The position numbers were made by a program, and so were the translations under genes. 64,000 nucleotides of DNA from Chryseobacterium luteum (GTDB lineage: Bacteria; Bacteroidota; Bacteroidia; Flavobacteriales; Weeksellaceae): contig NZ_JPRO01000015.1 of NCBI RefSeq assembly GCF_000737785.1, positions 1 to 64,000 of the forward strand, in the 5' to 3' direction. Of the stretch, positions 25,633 to 32,995 are shown one piece after another. Every line of letters begins with the position of its first letter. The first letter of the stretch is position 1. Under the pieces are notes generated by a model. It was not told the origin of the DNA. It ran no database searches and was given only the letters and a program-made list of their open reading frames with translations.

Positions 25633-25728
25633 TTAGATTACAGATATAGAAAGTCTTCCCGAACGGTTCGCCGGGGAGTAATACTCATTGAAAAAAGGAA
25701 GACGCAATATGCTGTTTAAATGTTTCAT
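25633..25728 (-). CDS. candidate tyrS leader peptide with Tyr-Tyr
   Basis: A 31-codon ORF runs from ATG at 25728 to TAA at 25633-25635: MKHLNSILRLPFFNEYYSPA then NRSGRLSISVI. Codons 16-17 are TAT-TAC. It is followed by the terminator at 25608-25579 and then tyrS. Codons 21-24 (GTTCGGG, 25664-25658) can pair with the terminator's 5' arm (CCCGGAC, 25606-25600) by seven base pairs including one G-U. Codons 18-20 can pair with part of the same segment. This is the arrangement of ribosome-mediated attenuation. Upstream, TATATTTA at 25744-25737 is a 7/8 match to the -7 element. Confidence 0.65.
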   Translation of the reverse strand: MKHLNSILRLPFFNEYYSPANRSGRLSISVI

Positions 25729-25768
25729 TGATAATGTAAATATAAAGTTTTTTTAGGTTGATCCCATA

Positions 25769-25864
25769 TTTAAACCATTAAGATCCGCTGTAAAGTTCCA
25801 TACCAGTTAAGATTGATGAAAAAACTTACTGCTCTTAACAGTTTATTAGTCCTAATGGTTTAAA
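25769..25864. repeat. widely spaced inverted repeat
   Basis: TTTAAACCATTA (25769-25780) and its exact complement TAATGGTTTAAA (25853-25864) flank 72 bases. No ORF lies inside. The remainder of the gap to 26033 shows no gene. Confidence 0.6.
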
Positions 25865-26033
25865 ATAAAGGTTTCAAAACAATTTTACTTAGCGCTTTTG
25901 AAGCTAATTTTATGCCATAAACCTCCGGACAGAATAAAGAATTATTATAAATAAGGCTTTATGTAATGCTTTTCTCTAATAAGCCCTTTTATCCCCAAAT
26001 ATAGTATGCCAATAGATCCTGATCCTAAAAAAA

Positions 26034-26672
26034 TTATGTAGTGTGAAGCTGAATAATTGACCCTTTATAAAATTTTGTCAGATCATAAAGCTCCGCAAAA
26101 TAGTGCTGCAAGGCAAGATCCTGATCCTCATCAGAACCTTTTTTCCTGAACTGATCTTCCGCAAGAGTATATAAAGAAGCATAATCTGATTTTAAATAAT
26201 GAGAAAGTACTGTACAGCTTCCTTTTTCTTTGAGTGCAATGTCTGTGAAAAATAATCCGTAGACAAGGAACCGGTTGAAATTTTGAGCATCTACCATAAA
26301 ATCCAGTTTCTGCTGAGAATAATTTTCGTAATCTGAAAGCATTTCCCGGAAGGTTTCTACATTTTGTTCCTCCTGAATTTCAAAAAAGATATCAATTCCG
26401 TGGATGAAAAGCTGGGTTTTGACTTCTTCATGGTCAGCCGGATAAATGCTGCCGAACCAGTTGAGAATGCTTGAAAGCTCCTCTTTAGAAAGGGTTTCTA
26501 CCGAATCTTTTACTTTATTTTTGATGATCTCAAGGCTTACTTTGGCATCCGCATGAAGAAAGCGTATGATATTTTCTTCTTCTCGGCAAAGTTTATTGTA
26601 CAGATTGATTTTGGCAATATTAGGATTCGTTTTGATAAAATAAAGTTCTTTTGCCATTGCTTTGTACCACAT
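26034..26672 (-). CDS. uncharacterised protein
   Basis: The 212-residue, helical, soluble protein is not recognised. Start MWYKAMAKELYF at 26672 is used; MAKELYF five codons later is equally possible. It shares a short region (REEENIIRF, SLEIIKNKVKDSVETLSKEE) with the unknown protein encoded at 22456-23238, and both sit near tyrS. No signal peptide, membrane segment or catalytic motif is visible. It stands alone: the TetR gene upstream is divergent. Confidence 0.6.
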   Translation of the reverse strand: MWYKAMAKELYFIKTNPNIAKINLYNKLCREEENIIRFLHADAKVSLEIIKNKVKDSVETLSKEELSSILNWFGSIYPADHEEVKTQLFIHGIDIFFEIQEEQNVETFREMLSDYENYSQQKLDFMVDAQNFNRFLVYGLFFTDIALKEKGSCTVLSHYLKSDYASLYTLAEDQFRKKGSDEDQDLALQHYFAELYDLTKFYKGSIIQLHTT

Positions 26673-26875
26673 GATCTTTTTGTAAAGTGGTAACTAAAGA
26701 TACAAAATATGTAGCGATTAAAATTAAAAATATTTATGCAGTGAATTATTGTTCGTTTTTACGAATTTATAAATTATAATTCTGTTTCTTTTTGAATTTT
26801 AAAATTCAGTGACGAAAATTCATAACTTTCTCTTGATTTCTTTTCATGGATGAACTTGAAAGTAAAACATAAAGT

Positions 26876-26899
26876 AAAATAGATAGACTTATCTATTTT
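26876..26899. promoter_or_regulatory. TetR operator, upstream copy
   Basis: A perfect 10-bp inverted repeat, AAAATAGATA (26876-26885), GACT spacer, TATCTATTTT (26890-26899), lies just ahead of the -7 element, where a bound repressor would block RNA polymerase. Confidence 0.75.
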
Positions 26900-26903
26900 G
26901 GTG

Positions 26904-26911
26904 TATATTTG
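26904..26911 (+). promoter_or_regulatory. tetR-family gene promoter (-7 element)
   Basis: TATATTTG matches TAnnTTTG and lies 13 nt before the ATG at 26925. Confidence 0.65.
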
Positions 26912-26924
26912 TAAAAATTTTCAA

Positions 26925-27488
26925 ATGAAAAAAGAAAAAGTACAGGAAAGGATCATCAGGGTAGCTTCGGATCTGTTTTACAGACAGGGTTTCAATTCAA
27001 CCGGGATCAACCAGATTATTGCTGAGGCAGATATTGCGATAGGATCACTGTACAATCACTTTTCATCCAAAAATGATCTTCTCCAGGCTTATCTTATCAA
27101 ACAGGAGGCGGAATGGTTCAGAGGTTTTGAGGAGCATTCCGCTGCAATTTCAGATCCCGGAGAAAAAATACTTTCTTTAATCGGCTACCGCAAAAAGCTA
27201 CAGCAATCCTCAAAGTTTGCAGGCTGTCATTTCATAAAAATTGTTGCCGAAGTGGGAGACAGCAGTCCTGCAGTTTCCGGTTTTGCCAGACAGCACAAGG
27301 AAAAACAGAAAGAAATGATCAGAACAATGGTGAATGTATATGCAGAAAGCAAGAATGATATTGATTCAGATATGATGGCAGAACAGATTTTTCTTTTGAT
27401 AGAAGGTGCTGTGGTCACTTCCACGATCAATAAAAATACAGATTCTTTTGGTCAGATCCAAAAAATGATTAAGGCTCAGTTATCTTAA
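26925..27488 (+). CDS. TetR-family repressor of the adjacent MFS pump
   Basis: The 187-residue protein has a TetR N-terminal domain: VQERIIRVASDLFYRQGFNS, TGINQIIAEADIAIGSLYNH (helix-turn-helix) and FSSKNDLLQAYLIK. A C-terminal ligand/dimer domain includes the conserved FAGCHFIKIVAE. The upstream frame extends nine codons to 26898, but that start lies before the -7 element, so ATG at 26925 is used. The MFS gene starts 39 nt after its stop. Matching half-sites AAAATAGATA before each gene suggest autoregulation and control of the pump. Confidence 0.9.
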   Translation: MKKEKVQERIIRVASDLFYRQGFNSTGINQIIAEADIAIGSLYNHFSSKNDLLQAYLIKQEAEWFRGFEEHSAAISDPGEKILSLIGYRKKLQQSSKFAGCHFIKIVAEVGDSSPAVSGFARQHKEKQKEMIRTMVNVYAESKNDIDSDMMAEQIFLLIEGAVVTSTINKNTDSFGQIQKMIKAQLS

Positions 27489-27504
27489 TTTTTTTTTCTA
27501 TTTA

Positions 27505-27522
27505 AAAATAGATATATCTATA
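27505..27522. promoter_or_regulatory. TetR operator-like site before MFS gene
   Basis: The same half-site AAAATAGATA (27505-27514) abuts TATCTATA (27515-27522) with no spacer. It ends six bases before the MFS ATG. Confidence 0.55.
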
Positions 27523-27527
27523 TAAAA

Positions 27528-28937
27528 ATGAATGCTAAATATTTGAAATTGATTGTAATATTATCCGGTCAGTTGCTTACCATCATGGATATTTTCATCA
27601 TCAATGTATCCATTCCGTCGATACAGCGTGATCTTCATGCTTCCAACGGAGAAATGCAGCTGGTGATCGCTTCTTACCTTATCGGTTTTGCTTCATTTCT
27701 GATTACAGGAGGAAGGCTGGGAGATTTGTACGGAAGGAAAAAGATATTCGTGGCCGGTCTGCTATTTTTTATGCTGAGTTCTGTCGCATGCGGAATCTCT
27801 TCGGGTGCAGCGGTTCTTGTGATCTCCCGTTTTATCCAGGGGATCAGTGCTGCGTTTTTGTCTCCGCAGGTACTGTCGATGATACAGGTGCTTTTTACCG
27901 GACATGAGGAAAGGACAAAGGCAATGGGCTGGTACGGGATCACTATTGGCGCGGGGACCATCCTGGGACAGTTTCTGGGTGGTTATTTTTCATCAATGAC
28001 ACTGATGGAAGAGTCCTGGAGGCTTATTTTCCTGGTCAATATTCCAATATGTCTGCTGGCTGTATTTTTCAGCAAAAAAATATTGAACGAATCTAAAGTC
28101 TCAGCCGGAAAAAAAACTTTTGATTTTTTCGGAGTGATGATACTGGCCGCCGGGCTTTTTTGTTTTACGTATGCGCTTACCATGTCTGAACATCAGGGAA
28201 TTCAGATCAAAAGTATAATGCTGGCTATAATTTCAATACTTATTTTAACCCATTTTGTCAAAAACCAAAAAATGAGGTTAAAGTATGGTAAGTCTTACCT
28301 GATGGATTTTACTTTATTCAGTTACAAAAATTTCAACTTGGGTATTCTGGCTGTTTCTTTTTTCTTCATTATGCTGGATTCTTATTTTTATATCCTGTCG
28401 CTGTTTTTTCAGGACGGATTGAGGATAGGATCACTGGAAGCCGGAGAAATAATTGTTTTTCAGGGCTTTGGATTTATTCTGGCTTCCCTGTTTTCGGCGA
28501 AAATGATTTTAAGATATGGTAAAAAATTTTTAGTAACAGGATTGCTTTTGATCATGGCCGTCCTTATCCTGCAGATCCTTTTGTTTGCCGGGGAAATCCC
28601 TTTTTTTGTACTTTGTCTTTTGCTGTTCTTCCACGGAATCGGGGTGGGATCCATTATCCCTTCGTTGGCTAATATTGCTTTATCAGGGCTGCCGGAAGGG
28701 CTGGTGGGCAATGCTTCGGGAGTTTACAATACTTTTCAGCAGGCCGCTGCGATTGTAGGAATTATTGTGGTGGGAAGTATTTTCTATTATTTTCTTGGAG
28801 CGAAACCTTCACAGCAGCATTATCATACTGCTTTCTCGGTGGCTTTGGCTGTCAATATGATCTGTCTTTTTATTGTTTTATTTTCGATTGTGAAGGTTCC
28901 GGAACATATACTTCCTGTAGCGAAACGGAAAGTTTAA
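27528..28937 (+). CDS. MFS transporter, DHA2 (EmrB/QacA) drug efflux family
   Basis: The 469-residue inner-membrane protein has about 14 hydrophobic segments. Recognisable motifs are TIMDIFIINVSIPSIQRDL at the start of TM1 (motif D1), GGRLGDLYGRKKIFVAG (motif A) and SRFIQGISAAFLSPQVLSMI near TM4, followed by the 'GxxxGxxxGG' motif C in GAGTILGQFLGGYFSS. It probably exports small toxic compounds using the proton gradient. The TetR gene directly upstream and shared half-sites suggest induction by its substrate. Confidence 0.9.
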   Translation: MNAKYLKLIVILSGQLLTIMDIFIINVSIPSIQRDLHASNGEMQLVIASYLIGFASFLITGGRLGDLYGRKKIFVAGLLFFMLSSVACGISSGAAVLVISRFIQGISAAFLSPQVLSMIQVLFTGHEERTKAMGWYGITIGAGTILGQFLGGYFSSMTLMEESWRLIFLVNIPICLLAVFFSKKILNESKVSAGKKTFDFFGVMILAAGLFCFTYALTMSEHQGIQIKSIMLAIISILILTHFVKNQKMRLKYGKSYLMDFTLFSYKNFNLGILAVSFFFIMLDSYFYILSLFFQDGLRIGSLEAGEIIVFQGFGFILASLFSAKMILRYGKKFLVTGLLLIMAVLILQILLFAGEIPFFVLCLLLFFHGIGVGSIIPSLANIALSGLPEGLVGNASGVYNTFQQAAAIVGIIVVGSIFYYFLGAKPSQQHYHTAFSVALAVNMICLFIVLFSIVKVPEHILPVAKRKV

Positions 28938-28940
28938 GCC

Positions 28941-29397
28941 TTAATTGCTTAAAATACGGTCTATTTTTGTAATAAGAAAGTTCTCAGGTGACAGGAACTG
29001 ATAAGAAATTTCATAATCAACATAGCCGTACATAAACACAAAATGAATTTTAAATTCATAAGTTGATAGGTTTAAGATTTCAACATAGTAGTTGATATAA
29101 TTTATTTCTTCTTTACCAATGTCATGATTGTGGGCTATAAGACCATCAACGGCTGTTTTAGTTTCAGAAATGATTCTCAATCTGTTATCTATATAAAAAT
29201 CGATGAACTGGCCGAGATACTTTTCAAAATCTGTAAGTGTAGAGTATTCCCTGTAAAAATCGTCCTCAAATGAGAAAACGGGGCTTCTGTTGGTACCGTA
29301 TGTATCACTATCAGTGTCCGGGTATGCTTAAGGCTTTGCCAGATTTCATTATAGTGCTCAAATTCAAAGATTCTTCTTTTGGTGTTTTAATTTTCAT
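28941..29397 (-). pseudogene. frameshifted remnant of an uncharacterised gene
   Basis: The C-terminal ~120 residues read in one frame (YGTNRSPVFSFEDDFYREYS, TLTDFEKYLGQFIDFYIDNR, then LRIISETKTAVDGLIAHN to the stop at 28941). That frame is closed upstream by TAA near 29330. A second frame carries RRIFEFEHYNEIWQSLK just before it, and a third carries the only ATG (MKIKTPKEE, 29397). The three pieces together look like one protein broken by two frameshifts. No family is recognised. Sequencing errors cannot be excluded. It is squeezed between the MFS gene and a serine hydrolase gene. Confidence 0.5.
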
Positions 29398-29404
29398 TCA
29401 ATAG

Positions 29405-30481
29405 TTATTTTTTAAGGGACTGCAATGCAATTTTTGCAATGTTTCTTGTGATTTCTGTGGGTGAGTGGCAGTCACAGTTGCTGAATCCTATAACGTAAAT
29501 ATCTTCACCGGGAATATAAACGCCCATACTTTTAAACCCGAAAATACTTCCGCCATGTTCCCTGTCCGGGGTTCCATTGATTTCTTTCAGGTGCCACCCG
29601 TATCCGTAAGTAAATTCTTCTCCGTTGTTCAGCTTATACTTCTGGAAAGCTTTTTTTGTTTCTGCCTGATTAAGAAGTATATTCTGGTTCAAAGCCTGCT
29701 GCCATTTCAGCATATCATCCACGGTTGACATTAAAGAACCTGAGGAAAAAGGAACGCTGAAGCTGATGACGGTTTTATTGACAAATCCGTGCTCTTTCTG
29801 ATGGTATCCATACGCTCTTTTAGGGATAACCTGGCGGTCGGTGGCATAGTAAGAATGTGTCATACCTGCTTTTTCGAAGATGTTTTTTTTAATGAAATCT
29901 TCATAAGTCTGTCCGGAAACCTGTTCAATGATATATCCTAACACCACATATCCCGAATTATTGTATTCAAATTTTTCTCCGGGAGCAAAATCAACCGGTT
30001 CATTTTTGAAAAAATCAACCATCATTTCAGGCTTCATTTCCTTTTGTGCAATGGTGGATAAAGTTTTCATTTTTGTAAAATCCCTGATTCCCGAAGTATG
30101 GGTCAGGAGATGGTGGATTGTAATTTTATCCCCTGAAGGATAGTCTTTAATGTATTTTGAAACAGGATCATTCACATTTAATTTACCCTGCTGCTCCAGC
30201 ATAAGAATAGCTACGGATGTAAATTGCTTGGTCATGGAACCGATCTGGAAAACATGATCAGGAGTCATATTGACATCCAATTCAAGGTTGGCTTTTCCGA
30301 AAGCTTTCCGGTAAATAATCTTCCCTTTTTTTGCTATAAGGAATGCTCCACCAGGCTCATTTTTATTAGAAAACCCTGAAAGTATCGTACTATCTGTTTT
30401 TTTCTCATCCAGCTGCGCATTGATGGTATTGCAGAAAAATATCAGAAACAGCAGGGCTGTAAAAAGTTTTTTGAGAGTCAT
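29405..30481 (-). CDS. serine hydrolase (class C beta-lactamase fold)
   Basis: The 358-residue protein has a signal peptide (MTLKKLFTALLFLIFFCNTI) and the three penicillin-recognising motifs: SMTKQFTSVAIL (SxxK nucleophile), EYNNSGYVVLGYII (YxN) and EHGGSIFGFKS (HxG). Such proteins are D-aminopeptidases, esterases or PBP4*-like, seldom true beta-lactamases. The frame begins seven codons upstream, but a perfect -7 element covers that position, so the start is MTLKKLF at 30481. Upstream lies an ATTACTA/TAGTAAT inverted repeat. A second, unrelated-length serine hydrolase occurs at 49803-51440. Confidence 0.88.
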   Translation of the reverse strand: MTLKKLFTALLFLIFFCNTINAQLDEKKTDSTILSGFSNKNEPGGAFLIAKKGKIIYRKAFGKANLELDVNMTPDHVFQIGSMTKQFTSVAILMLEQQGKLNVNDPVSKYIKDYPSGDKITIHHLLTHTSGIRDFTKMKTLSTIAQKEMKPEMMVDFFKNEPVDFAPGEKFEYNNSGYVVLGYIIEQVSGQTYEDFIKKNIFEKAGMTHSYYATDRQVIPKRAYGYHQKEHGFVNKTVISFSVPFSSGSLMSTVDDMLKWQQALNQNILLNQAETKKAFQKYKLNNGEEFTYGYGWHLKEINGTPDREHGGSIFGFKSMGVYIPGEDIYVIGFSNCDCHSPTEITRNIAKIALQSLKK

Positions 30482-30499
30482 AATTATTATTTTGTTATG

Positions 30500-30507
30500 C
30501 AAAGATA
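30500..30507 (-). promoter_or_regulatory. serine hydrolase promoter (-7 element)
   Basis: Minus-strand TATCTTTG matches TAnnTTTG, 18 nt before the ATG at 30481. An inverted repeat ATTACTA (30520-30526)/TAGTAAT (30539-30545) sits near the -33 region and could be an operator. Confidence 0.6.
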
Positions 30508-30629
30508 TAATTATTTTACATTACTATGTTATGCTTTGTAGTAATTTAAATAAAAAATAATCAAATGTTTTTATTGATTATTTCTGTGACAGCTTTACAA
30601 AGGTTTTTTAATAATTTGGAAAATTCTCC

Positions 30630-30660
30630 AACCTCATAGGTTTTTAAAACTTATGAGGTT
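30630..30660. repeat. palindromic repeat, second copy
   Basis: AACCTCATA (30630-30638) and TATGAGGTT (30652-30660) flank the core GGTTTTTAAAACT. It is the relative of the palindrome at 15877-15909. Confidence 0.7.
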
Positions 30661-30690
30661 TAATTTACTCCCACTTTAATTAACATGATT

Positions 30691-30891
30691 TTATCTTTGA
30701 TTCTCCCTCATGGCCCGGATCAGTTTGTCATTTCGACGGTCTGCTCTTGCATTGTTTAGGGATAAAGCCGCCCAGATGGCAGCAGGAAGCCAGCCAATGA
30801 CGGTGATTTGCAAAATTAAACAAATGATTCCGGTAAGAATTTTTCCACGGATCATGAAAGACAGAAAGGGAAGTAAGATGGCTAGTAACAT
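30691..30891 (-). CDS. YqaE/Pmp3-family small membrane protein
   Basis: The 66-residue protein has two hydrophobic segments, MLLAILLPFLSFMIRGK and LTGIICLILQITVIGWLPAA, joined by a short turn, in the Pmp3 (UPF0057) pattern with 'GWLPAAIWA' replacing the usual GYIPG-IHA. A basic tail (NNARADRRNDKLIRAMRENQ) follows. Pmp3 proteins sit in the cytoplasmic membrane and are linked to ion balance. It is last in the minus-strand run after the zinc-ribbon gene. Confidence 0.7.
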   Translation of the reverse strand: MLLAILLPFLSFMIRGKILTGIICLILQITVIGWLPAAIWAALSLNNARADRRNDKLIRAMRENQR

Positions 30892-30933
30892 GATTGTACG
30901 TTTTGATAATATTTTTTATTGGTTTTCCGGATT

Positions 30934-31371
30934 TCATTCTCTGGCTACGGTCTCTTCGTAATTTTCCGGTTCATTTTCCAATGGAACAGGCATGAAATTA
31001 TTTCCTTTTTTCTTGTAGACTTTGGCCCGGTAAGGATGTTTTTTGATGCTGGCTTCAATGGCTTCAAATAAATCAGATTGAGTAAACCATACACTGCCGC
31101 ATTCCCCGCATCCCCAGAATGGTTTTTGATCTTCCACATAAGAAATCAACCCGTAACAGGAATCACATGGGCATCTTAAAAGATCTTCATCCGTTGTTTT
31201 TTCCGGAACGGGTACAGTCATCGTTAACGGATTTAAAGAAAAGCTTTTATAACAGGAAAGACATTCAAGCATAATAAACCGCATCCCTTTTTTCCGTGAA
31301 TCTGAGATGAATGAAATTTGCTCTCCGGATGCTGTAAACGTTTCTTTGCACTGGTCACACGTAATATTCAT
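30934..31371 (-). CDS. zinc-ribbon protein of unknown function
   Basis: The 145-residue protein has four Cys pairs: ITCDQCKETF, LECLSCYKSF, CPCDSCYGL and FWGCGECGSVWF. The first two and last two make two zinc ribbons or one composite domain. A helical basic tail (LFEAIEASIKKHPYRAKVYK) follows. It may bind nucleic acid or act as a small adaptor, but no family is recognised. Its start codon is 80 nt after the tRNA-like genes on the same strand, so it could share their transcript. Confidence 0.7.
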   Translation of the reverse strand: MNITCDQCKETFTASGEQISFISDSRKKGMRFIMLECLSCYKSFSLNPLTMTVPVPEKTTDEDLLRCPCDSCYGLISYVEDQKPFWGCGECGSVWFTQSDLFEAIEASIKKHPYRAKVYKKKGNNFMPVPLENEPENYEETVARE

Positions 31372-31451
31372 AATACCTCTTCTGGTTTAGTGTTATTCTA
31401 AAAACGGTTTGTCATTATATTTTTAACTGATCGTTCCCGTCTTTACTGATG

Positions 31452-31523
31452 TTCTGATAACAGGGCTCGAACCTGTGTCCTCCCGGAAGAGAGCCGGGTG
31501 CTCTGCCGCTGAGCTATATCAGA
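31452..31523 (-). tRNA. tRNA-like gene 1, unusual anticodon loop CUCUCUU
   Basis: A full cloverleaf folds on the minus strand: acceptor TCTGATA/TATCAGA, D arm GCTC-AGCGGCA-GAGC, anticodon stem CCCGG/CCGGG, variable AGGAC, T arm ACAGG-TTCGAGC-CCTGT, discriminator A. The 7-nt anticodon loop CTCTCTT would put CUC (Glu) at 34-36 with a U at position 37, where normal tRNAs nearly always have a purine. The first base is T, not G, and CCA is not encoded (A then CA). It looks like a deviant or non-decoding tRNA. It lies 4 nt from the second copy. Confidence 0.7.
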
Positions 31524-31527
31524 AGTG

Positions 31528-31600
31528 GGATAGGTGCAGGGCTCGAACCTGCGTCAGCCCGGGTGAAGAGCCGGGAATTCTACCACTGAATTAACCTATC
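31528..31600 (-). tRNA. tRNA-like gene 2, 8-nt anticodon loop
   Basis: A cloverleaf folds on the minus strand: acceptor GATAGGT/ACCTATC, D arm ATTC-AGTGGTA-GAAT, anticodon stem CCCGG/CCGGG identical to copy 1, variable CTGAC, T arm GCAGG-TTCGAGC-CCTGC, discriminator C. The anticodon loop CTCTTCAC has eight bases, as in frameshift-suppressor tRNAs, so the anticodon is ambiguous (CUU, UUC or a four-base CUUC). It starts 16 nt after the stop codon of the 436-residue protein gene in the same direction, with no promoter visible between them. Confidence 0.7.
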
Positions 31601-31616
31601 TTTATGGTATTGTTTT

Positions 31617-32927
31617 TCAGACTTTGCCCGAAAAATACTTATTTTTTCTTAAAACCGAGGCCAGAAACGGATTGGAAACTATCACTCCGTGTACCAATTC
31701 CGGTGTAGGGGTAAACCGGCTTACCTGATGGGTCCGCGGCGCAATCCATCCTGATTTTTCGGGATCCAGCTCCGCTTTTCTGCAGGCTTCCACGATCATT
31801 TTTTTATTGCAGAATTCTTTTCCCTGAAAAACTTCCCATGGCAAAGGTACCCTATTCCATACTTCCGTATTGGGATCGAGTTTTCCGCCGGTGGACAAAT
31901 GCCATGCGATGACATCGGCTGCCATCAGGCGCATCACTTTTCCAAAACTGAGATCTTCCAGGATATATTCCATTCCCAGGGCATAGATCAGGTTCATCCA
32001 GTTATCTCTGGCTTTGTTCCATGCTCCGGCAGTATTATTCCATGTGGTGGAATCGTTGCCTTTTTTTACGGCCATTGTTTTCCTGTTGATATCGTTTTCA
32101 TTCCATAATTCTCCAAGGAATTCAGCAATTTCCCGAAGGATTTCCGTCCACCTTCCCAGCAGAGTTCCCTTCTGTTCATCGGTAAGATGCTGCAGAACTT
32201 CTTCTGTGGTATAGATGTAGGCAATAGCCTGCCAGTTGGTTCTGTCCGGATTTTCTTTGCATCGGTTGAACAGCATTTCACATATTTCATCGAACGGTCT
32301 TTCCTGGCTCTGATTGGTAAATGTACTCCTAAGACCGCTTCGGGCATTGAAATAGGCTATGAAACAGGCCGTGTTCAGATCTGCCTCAAAATCCTGCTGG
32401 TTTATGGTGTGGGAAAGCCCATGTTTGGCTATTTTCTGGAATTCAATTTTTTTGGATTCCTGGATGTATTTGTAAAGTCTTTTTTCAATCCGTTTCAGAA
32501 GACGCCACTTTTTATTGTAATTTCTTTTGGAAATATCCAGCCCAGCTTCTATTCTCTGGATTTTATTAAGCCTGTCCGATTTGAAATTGTTTTGGCCTAC
32601 AGATTTTTGAATTAAAGGTGATATCCGGTTGAGAAAAGCTTCAATATTTTCAGCATTGTTATAATCTGACTTCTCACTTTCAGCGATCTTGAAAATTTCA
32701 ATGGCCTTTGTAATCTGTTTTTCAGCACCGGCAGCGGTTCCGAAAGTTTCGAGCATGGAAGTATACCCGAACATACTTCTTTTCAGAGAACCTTTGGCAG
32801 CTTTTTCCAAAAGGGTCCATTCATGCTTAGTCAGCTTATTTTTCAACAGTTCAATAATGATTTCCGCGACATCTTCCGGGCGTCTGCGTTGGTCTAATGT
32901 TTCGTAAAGCTGTTCAACTGTTGTCAT
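31617..32927 (-). CDS. uncharacterised basic protein preceding two tRNA-like genes
   Basis: The 436-residue, Lys/Arg-rich soluble protein is predicted mostly helical (EDVAEIIIELLKNKLTKHEW; RYNKK-like basic stretch ISKRNYNKKWRLLKRIEKRL near residue 150). The C-terminal half is aromatic-rich (WNNTAGAWNKARDNWMNLIY, DVIAWHLSTGGK, GWIAPRTHQVSRFTPTPELV). No vWA, TROVE, nuclease or synthetase motif was seen and I do not recognise the family. Two tRNA-like genes start 16 nt after its stop on the same strand. A perfect -7 element lies 8 nt before its ATG. An RNA-related role is inferred from this context only. Confidence 0.7.
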   Translation of the reverse strand: MTTVEQLYETLDQRRRPEDVAEIIIELLKNKLTKHEWTLLEKAAKGSLKRSMFGYTSMLETFGTAAGAEKQITKAIEIFKIAESEKSDYNNAENIEAFLNRISPLIQKSVGQNNFKSDRLNKIQRIEAGLDISKRNYNKKWRLLKRIEKRLYKYIQESKKIEFQKIAKHGLSHTINQQDFEADLNTACFIAYFNARSGLRSTFTNQSQERPFDEICEMLFNRCKENPDRTNWQAIAYIYTTEEVLQHLTDEQKGTLLGRWTEILREIAEFLGELWNENDINRKTMAVKKGNDSTTWNNTAGAWNKARDNWMNLIYALGMEYILEDLSFGKVMRLMAADVIAWHLSTGGKLDPNTEVWNRVPLPWEVFQGKEFCNKKMIVEACRKAELDPEKSGWIAPRTHQVSRFTPTPELVHGVIVSNPFLASVLRKNKYFSGKV

Positions 32928-32935
32928 GTTACATT

Positions 32936-32943
32936 CAAAAGTA
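32936..32943 (-). promoter_or_regulatory. promoter of 436-residue protein and tRNA-like genes (-7 element)
   Basis: Minus-strand TACTTTTG matches TAnnTTTG and ends eight bases before the ATG at 32927, implying a very short leader. Confidence 0.55.
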
Positions 32944-32995
32944 TTGAAAAATGCTGATTGTTCATAATTTATTCATGAGGATTTTTCTTTTTCAT

